Below are positions 60,015-64,000 of a DNA stretch of 64,000 nt, piece by piece. Position 1 is the first letter of the stretch. Every line of letters begins with the position of its first letter. Where the stretch lies: the NCBI RefSeq assembly GCF_001517625.2, contig NZ_LN999828.1, positions 1,819,960-1,883,959 of the forward strand. Reading direction: 5' to 3'. Made by a program: the position numbers and the translations under genes. The stretch is from Clostridium sp. AT4 (GTDB taxonomy: Bacteria > Bacillota > Clostridia > Lachnospirales > Lachnospiraceae). The notes below the pieces were generated by a model. It had not been told where the DNA came from. It saw only the letters and a program-made list of their open reading frames with translations, and did not search any database.

Positions 60015-62094
60015 GGTTTAATTCCTCTGTTCCAGGCAGCACAAACTGGCCGGCCTGAATCAGCAGAATTTCACTTCCGTCTGCCTTTACAGCCGTGATA
60101 TCCCCCAGTTCATTATAAGGAATGGTAATATCTGTATGACAGCTGAAATAGGCTCTGGACATATCTTCTTTTCTTAAAAGGGAAATCTCATTGTCCCTGG
60201 CAATCACTTCTTTTCCGTCAGGATTGTACATGGGTGAATCCTCGGCAAAGCTGTAGCAGGTATCTCCCACTGCAAAGTGAGGCCCTGTCTTTTCTGCGAT
60301 CAGGATAGGAAGCTTGCTACCGATGTTGTATTTTTTTGCCATGGCATAAGCTGCGGTGTTGGTTCCAATAGCGAACTCGCCTAAGGGAAGCCAGCTGTGA
60401 CCGTTTAAGATTACCTGCTTTACCAGTTCTTTTCCTGAATCGAAATTTCCGCAGGAAAACTCCGTCACCCTTCCATCCTCAAACTCCAGACGAAGATCCT
60501 TAAAGAGATACTCCCTCACATAGACCTCCTTCACATGAAGCAGGCCCTTTGTTCCCTCTAATACCGGAGAAGTAAAGACTTCCCCCAGAGGAATATTTAC
60601 ATCGGAAACACAGTTTTCAAAGTTTGTTTCCCTGGAAGGGTCATTTAAAGTGTGCAGATGAACAGTCAGATCGGTTTCATTACCCTCCCGTCCTGTGATC
60701 CGCACATACTCCGCCTGATCCAATGCATCAATAAGCGTCTGCTGGATTTTCTGGTAGGTATCGTAATCCAAAGTATTGATCCGGATAGTTTCCTTAAAAA
60801 TCTCCTCAAAATCAGGCCCGATCTCCGGTCTTGGAAATGCGATGATGGTAAAACTGGTCTCATCTCCGGGCATATACTGGTTCACGATCTGCCTGGATGC
60901 AGTGGCATAGGAAAGAGTCAGCTCCTGCTGGTGATCATTTAAAGAAAACGCAGTCTTCTTATTTACCGGCTCAAATTCCTCTTCCCCAAAGGTTTCCACC
61001 ACAGCCGGACCGGCACACATAGCTGCCAGGTCTTTATATTCCTCATAAGCGGTTTTTAAAATAGACAGCTTGCGCTCCTTAAAAGCATTTCCCATATACA
61101 GGGCGCTGTCATAGCGGTGGTCATAATCATACTGGCGGTTGGCAGACGTACCGTAATATCCCCTTTTGCCGTTTGAACGGCGGTTTAAGGACTCCACTGC
61201 GGCACGATAGCAGACCGGTTCCAGCCCCAGGCTGCGAAACTGCTCCACTGCACGGCGGATCATGCGCTCAAATCCCAGCTGGTATTCCACTACCACTGTC
61301 TTTTTCTTTGAAAGATCCCTGCCCATTACCTCAAAGCCGCGGCGGTAGCCTTCTGTATAGGTATGGGCCATTTTTTCAATGGTTTCCTCCGGCAGCGAAG
61401 CCATAAACGCTGCCAGCCTACGCTCTGAATCAGAAACATACTCTCCGTACTGATACAGATAGCGCAGATCTGTCAGGTCTGAATCCATAATGATATCTGC
61501 TGCAAAGCTTAAAGCAGGATCCAGCCCTTCTCTGATCCGCCATGGCAGATGCAGATCTACATAATCGCTCACATACCAGTACAGCGCATCCCGTACCGCC
61601 TGCTCCCTGGGAGTCTCATTTTCCTCCTCCCATGCCTGGGTAAAAAGGTTATAAACCTCTAAAAAGGTCTCGCACAAAATCGCAATATATTCCAGGCGCA
61701 TTTCAAAGGCATACACAATGCAGCCCCTGAGTTCTGTATAAAGAAAGGATAAAAGAGGGCCAAATTCCTTCCCCAGACAGTCTGCCGCATAATCAGGATT
61801 GGCAAAGCTCTCCCCATAATTTTCAGGGAGAATATCCTCATAAAGGCGGTGATTCCAGTCTGAAAGCTCCTCTAAGGAAAGCTTCTCCCAGCTCTCCGGC
61901 AGTTCTTTCTCCCCAATTCCCCTGGCAGTTAAAAGCTCACGGATCATGCCTAAGAATCCGGCGGTCCGTTTAAAATAAAGGCCGTATGGCAGACGAGCGT
62001 CCTCCTCCTTAATCGAACGGATACGATCCAGAGAAAGCTCCAGGCGTTCCCTTACGGCTTCATTTTCTTCCCGTAATAATATTCTGTAATCCAT
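60004..62094 (-). CDS. M29-type aminopeptidase
   Basis: 696 residues, thermophilic aminopeptidase (M29) family. The C-terminal half holds the hallmark LHVKEVYVREYLFKDLRL, LGEFAIGTNTAAYAMAKKY and HFAVGDTCYSFAEDSPMYNPDGKEVIARDNE segments with the metal ligands. The N-terminal 300 residues are helical and extra relative to the compact family members, which are about 400 residues long. Cytoplasmic peptidase. End overlaps the terminator loop. Confidence 0.88.
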   Translation of the reverse strand: MDYRILLREENEAVRERLELSLDRIRSIKEEDARLPYGLYFKRTAGFLGMIRELLTARGIGEKELPESWEKLSLEELSDWNHRLYEDILPENYGESFANPDYAADCLGKEFGPLLSFLYTELRGCIVYAFEMRLEYIAILCETFLEVYNLFTQAWEEENETPREQAVRDALYWYVSDYVDLHLPWRIREGLDPALSFAADIIMDSDLTDLRYLYQYGEYVSDSERRLAAFMASLPEETIEKMAHTYTEGYRRGFEVMGRDLSKKKTVVVEYQLGFERMIRRAVEQFRSLGLEPVCYRAAVESLNRRSNGKRGYYGTSANRQYDYDHRYDSALYMGNAFKERKLSILKTAYEEYKDLAAMCAGPAVVETFGEEEFEPVNKKTAFSLNDHQQELTLSYATASRQIVNQYMPGDETSFTIIAFPRPEIGPDFEEIFKETIRINTLDYDTYQKIQQTLIDALDQAEYVRITGREGNETDLTVHLHTLNDPSRETNFENCVSDVNIPLGEVFTSPVLEGTKGLLHVKEVYVREYLFKDLRLEFEDGRVTEFSCGNFDSGKELVKQVILNGHSWLPLGEFAIGTNTAAYAMAKKYNIGSKLPILIAEKTGPHFAVGDTCYSFAEDSPMYNPDGKEVIARDNEISLLRKEDMSRAYFSCHTDITIPYNELGDITAVKADGSEILLIQAGQFVLPGTEELNRAL

Positions 62095-62108
62095 AGAAAA
62101 CTCCTACT

Positions 62109-62435
62109 CTACCGTCCTGTAAATCCTATGATAAGAATCACAGCCCAGATAATAATAAGAATGCCCTCCAGGGCGATTCCGATCTTAGCCAGGATATAGT
62201 TGCAGTTATCCTCCGTAAATGAAAGGATACCATACCACAGGCCTGCCGCAGCAGCCACAATGCTGGAAAACCCGTAGGCTCCTGTATTTAATCCTCCCTG
62301 TCCGGCTCCCTTTAAGGAAAGATAAATGCTGAAAGTTCCCAGCCCCAGTGCCAGGATTCCCAGTCCCAGACAGAAGAAGCTCTGTCTTGCAAAGGGATTT
62401 CTCACATAGGATATTTTATTTCCCACCTGTCTCAA
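62109..62435 (-). CDS. DUF6142-like membrane protein (108 aa)
   Basis: Three hydrophobic segments (SFFCLGLGILALGLGTFSIY, SIVAAAAGLWYGILSF, IGIALEGILIIIWAVILIIGF). I take TTG 62435 as start: TTGA overlaps the VanZ stop and GGAGG is at eight bases; the GTG at 62444 lies inside the site. Membrane protein of unknown function, common in Lachnospiraceae near pyrE. Confidence 0.75.
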   Translation of the reverse strand: MRQVGNKISYVRNPFARQSFFCLGLGILALGLGTFSIYLSLKGAGQGGLNTGAYGFSSIVAAAAGLWYGILSFTEDNCNYILAKIGIALEGILIIIWAVILIIGFTGR

Positions 62436-62905
62436 CGCTTCCACCTCCTGTAATGGATGAGAACCCTCACATAATGAGCGATCCCATGAATATAAAAGCC
62501 AATACCGGCTCCCAGCGTATTCAGAAACATATCGTCCACATCAAAGCTTCCCACCCGCAGGATCAGCTGAAGGGTTTCTAACATCAGGCTCCATATAAAG
62601 CCGAACATCACTGTATTATACCACAGGCGGCTTCTTTTGCTGATAATGGGCAGAAAGAAACCAAAAGGGATAAAGGCTGCGATATTACCTACAATATTGA
62701 TCATAAAAAGGCCGAAGCCGAGAACCTCATAATAACGGAAATAACGGCCGATTTCTTTAAAAAGCACCAGATTGTAGGCATATTCCCGATCCGTTTCCGT
62801 TCGTCCGAAGGATTCTGAAAAAAACATAAAGTAGGCCAGAAGGCAGAGATACAGTATAAACAGTACCCATCCTGCCTTCTGGCGCGGGGTGGTATGTCGG
62901 ATCAT
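62432..62905 (-). CDS. VanZ-family membrane protein
   Basis: 157 residues with four or five membrane helices and the VanZ pattern NIVGNIAAFIPFGFFLPII, MFGFIWSLMLETLQLIL and VDDMFLNTLGAGIGFYI. VanZ-type proteins are linked with glycopeptide tolerance, mostly with unclear mechanism. Start ATG 62905 assumed from GGCGGG in front; the TTG at 62929 overlaps the preceding gene. Confidence 0.88.
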   Translation of the reverse strand: MIRHTTPRQKAGWVLFILYLCLLAYFMFFSESFGRTETDREYAYNLVLFKEIGRYFRYYEVLGFGLFMINIVGNIAAFIPFGFFLPIISKRSRLWYNTVMFGFIWSLMLETLQLILRVGSFDVDDMFLNTLGAGIGFYIHGIAHYVRVLIHYRRWKR

Positions 62906-62918
62906 CACAGCCCGCCTG

Positions 62919-63068
62919 TTAAAATTCAATCTCGGATTTGCGCTTTAAAAGCAGCGCACCGTTTACGATTGAAATAATTCCCACAGCCAGTCCTGTCACT
63001 GCAATGATGATACCCACAGCAATACAGCCGGCGCCGGTATTGCGCATGGTCTTATATACTCTTTCCAT
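62919..63068 (-). CDS. Small hydrophobic protein (49 aa)
   Basis: From ATG 63068 (AAAGG about ten bases before). Long hydrophobic run (CIAVGIIIAVTGLAVGIISIVNGALLLK) then KSEIEF; one or two membrane helices. Sits between pyrE and vanZ. Function unknown. Confidence 0.65.
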   Translation of the reverse strand: MERVYKTMRNTGAGCIAVGIIIAVTGLAVGIISIVNGALLLKRKSEIEF

Positions 63069-63121
63069 ATTTTTACTGCCTTTCATGGTTTGTACAGCCA
63101 GGTTCCATTCTAAGCGAATGG

Positions 63122-63799
63122 TCACGCCTGCGCTCCATACTCTGCATAGTATGCGTCAATGGCTGCCTTTAATGTATCATTGATCACAATTTTTCCACCG
63201 CATTCCTTATTGTACAGGTATTCGGTCACATCTGCCATGGTAACAATGGCTGCTGTGGGGAAACCATAGAGATCCTTGATCTCGTCTAAAGCACTCTTTG
63301 TTCCCTTGCCACGTTCCATACGGTTTAAAGATACGATCAGACCCTTGATCTCCACATCGCCCTGAGCCTTTAAGATGGGGAAGGTCTCCTCGATAGACTT
63401 ACCGGAGGTGGTTACATCCTCGATGATCATCACACGGTCTCCGTCCTTAATAGGACTTCCTAAAAGAATACCTGTATCGCCATGATCTTTTACCTCCTTA
63501 CGGTTGGAGCAATAACGGATATCCTTTCCGTAAAGCTCACTGATCGCCATAGTGGTTGCCACGCTTAAGGGGATACCCTTATAAGCCGGTCCAAACAGCA
63601 CGTCAAAATCCAGGCCAAAATTGTCATGGATGGCCTTTGCATAATATTCGCCCAGCTTACGCAGCTGTGTTCCTGTCACATATGCTCCTGCATTCATAAA
63701 AAACGGGGACTTACGTCCGCTCTTTAATGTAAAATCTCCAAACTTAAGTACATTGCTCTCTACCATAAATTCAATAAATTCCTGCTTATACTGTTCCAT
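63122..63799 (-). CDS. pyrE: Orotate phosphoribosyltransferase
   Basis: 225 residues. PRPP-binding motif VMIIEDVTTSGKS near 126-138, TLKSGRKSPFFMNAG and FGPAYKGIPLS around 90. Transfers phosphoribosyl from PRPP to orotate giving OMP in pyrimidine synthesis. First gene of an operon continuing with the small membrane proteins and the aminopeptidase. ATG 63799 follows GGAGG. Confidence 0.97.
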   Translation of the reverse strand: MEQYKQEFIEFMVESNVLKFGDFTLKSGRKSPFFMNAGAYVTGTQLRKLGEYYAKAIHDNFGLDFDVLFGPAYKGIPLSVATTMAISELYGKDIRYCSNRKEVKDHGDTGILLGSPIKDGDRVMIIEDVTTSGKSIEETFPILKAQGDVEIKGLIVSLNRMERGKGTKSALDEIKDLYGFPTAAIVTMADVTEYLYNKECGGKIVINDTLKAAIDAYYAEYGAQA

Positions 63800-63830
63800 G
63801 TAATAAAACCTCCTTCATTTCTTCTACCTA

Positions 63831-63859
63831 ATTTTACCATAGATTGCGGGCATTGTGAA
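63831..63859 (-). promoter_or_regulatory. Promoter of pyrE operon
   Basis: TTCACA (63859-63854), 17-bp spacer, TAAAAT (63836-63831). No feature seen from 63860 to the window end. Confidence 0.75.
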
Positions 63860-64000
63860 CTACCTATTGTCTGAAGCCAATGAACTTCCTGCTTCATAGA
63901 CCTCGCTGCCTTACCCCACCGTCTAAAGCCAGTGGGATTGCGGCAGCCTCATTTCAACCTCCCAGCATAAATTTCTCTACGACCAGCCCCACCCCGTCCT

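Overview
The window reads as chromosome of a Clostridia member, most likely Lachnospiraceae. Evidence: Gram-positive ribosome-binding sites (AGGAGG) before nearly every gene, purE-purM-purN-purD order, an FMN riboswitch on a ribDEBAH operon, DUF6142/VanZ small membrane genes, BspA-like surface proteins and a SipW-type signal peptide. Every protein gene I accept lies on the minus strand. Base composition is patchy: AT-rich riboflavin operon (left), visibly GC-rich immunity cluster (4.5-26.6 kb), intermediate elsewhere. I see no rRNA, tRNA or CRISPR array.

Left edge to 4.4 kb: the end of a decayed IS66 element (to 442), then a complete riboflavin operon ribD-ribE-ribBA-ribH with a consensus promoter, an FMN riboswitch, its expression-platform terminator and a final terminator.

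4.4-26.9 kb: one uninterrupted array of about 26 co-directional, often overlapping genes whose recognisable members are immunity-type or polymorphic-toxin-associated families (SUKH/SMI1, SUKH-3, DUF4253, DUF4261, DUF2185, DUF4259, DUF4241, DUF5713, DKNYY, DUF2004, CbrC, ankyrin, LRR, NTF2-like, Imm17-like). It includes a 1839-residue protein stringing several of these domains together. No toxin is present. A promoter with an extended -10 box sits upstream at about 26.86 kb.

26.9-35 kb: an imperfect inverted repeat, a frameshifted BspA-repeat surface protein, kptA (tRNA 2'-phosphotransferase), a 0.9 kb non-coding stretch with several promoter- and terminator-bounded structured RNAs on both strands, and an uncharacterised operon (HTH regulator, two small proteins, NERD nuclease-like membrane protein, two small proteins, BspA-like lipoprotein).

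35.2-47.7 kb: a class 2 DISARM-like antiphage locus: cytosine methyltransferase (DrmMII) with a C-terminal winged helix, DrmE, DrmA helicase and DrmB (DUF1998). The usual DrmC (PLD) gene is absent; in its place are a NERD-UvrD-type helicase and a Vsr nuclease, with a terminator behind. 47.8-51.9 kb: a second operon with two paralogous GHKL-ATPase proteins (one ending in HExxH), a small protein, a Pth2-like hydrolase and a zinc protein. An IS3 element (52.0-53.4 kb) lies beside it.

53.4-64 kb: housekeeping flank: small protein, DIP1984 protein, flavin reductase and macrodomain protein, an unusual array of about 45-bp-spaced short palindromes (55.8-56.4 kb), the pur genes, an M29 aminopeptidase, small membrane proteins and pyrE. 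The GHKL operon and the DIP1984 gene share a 27-nt promoter box, suggesting one regulator.
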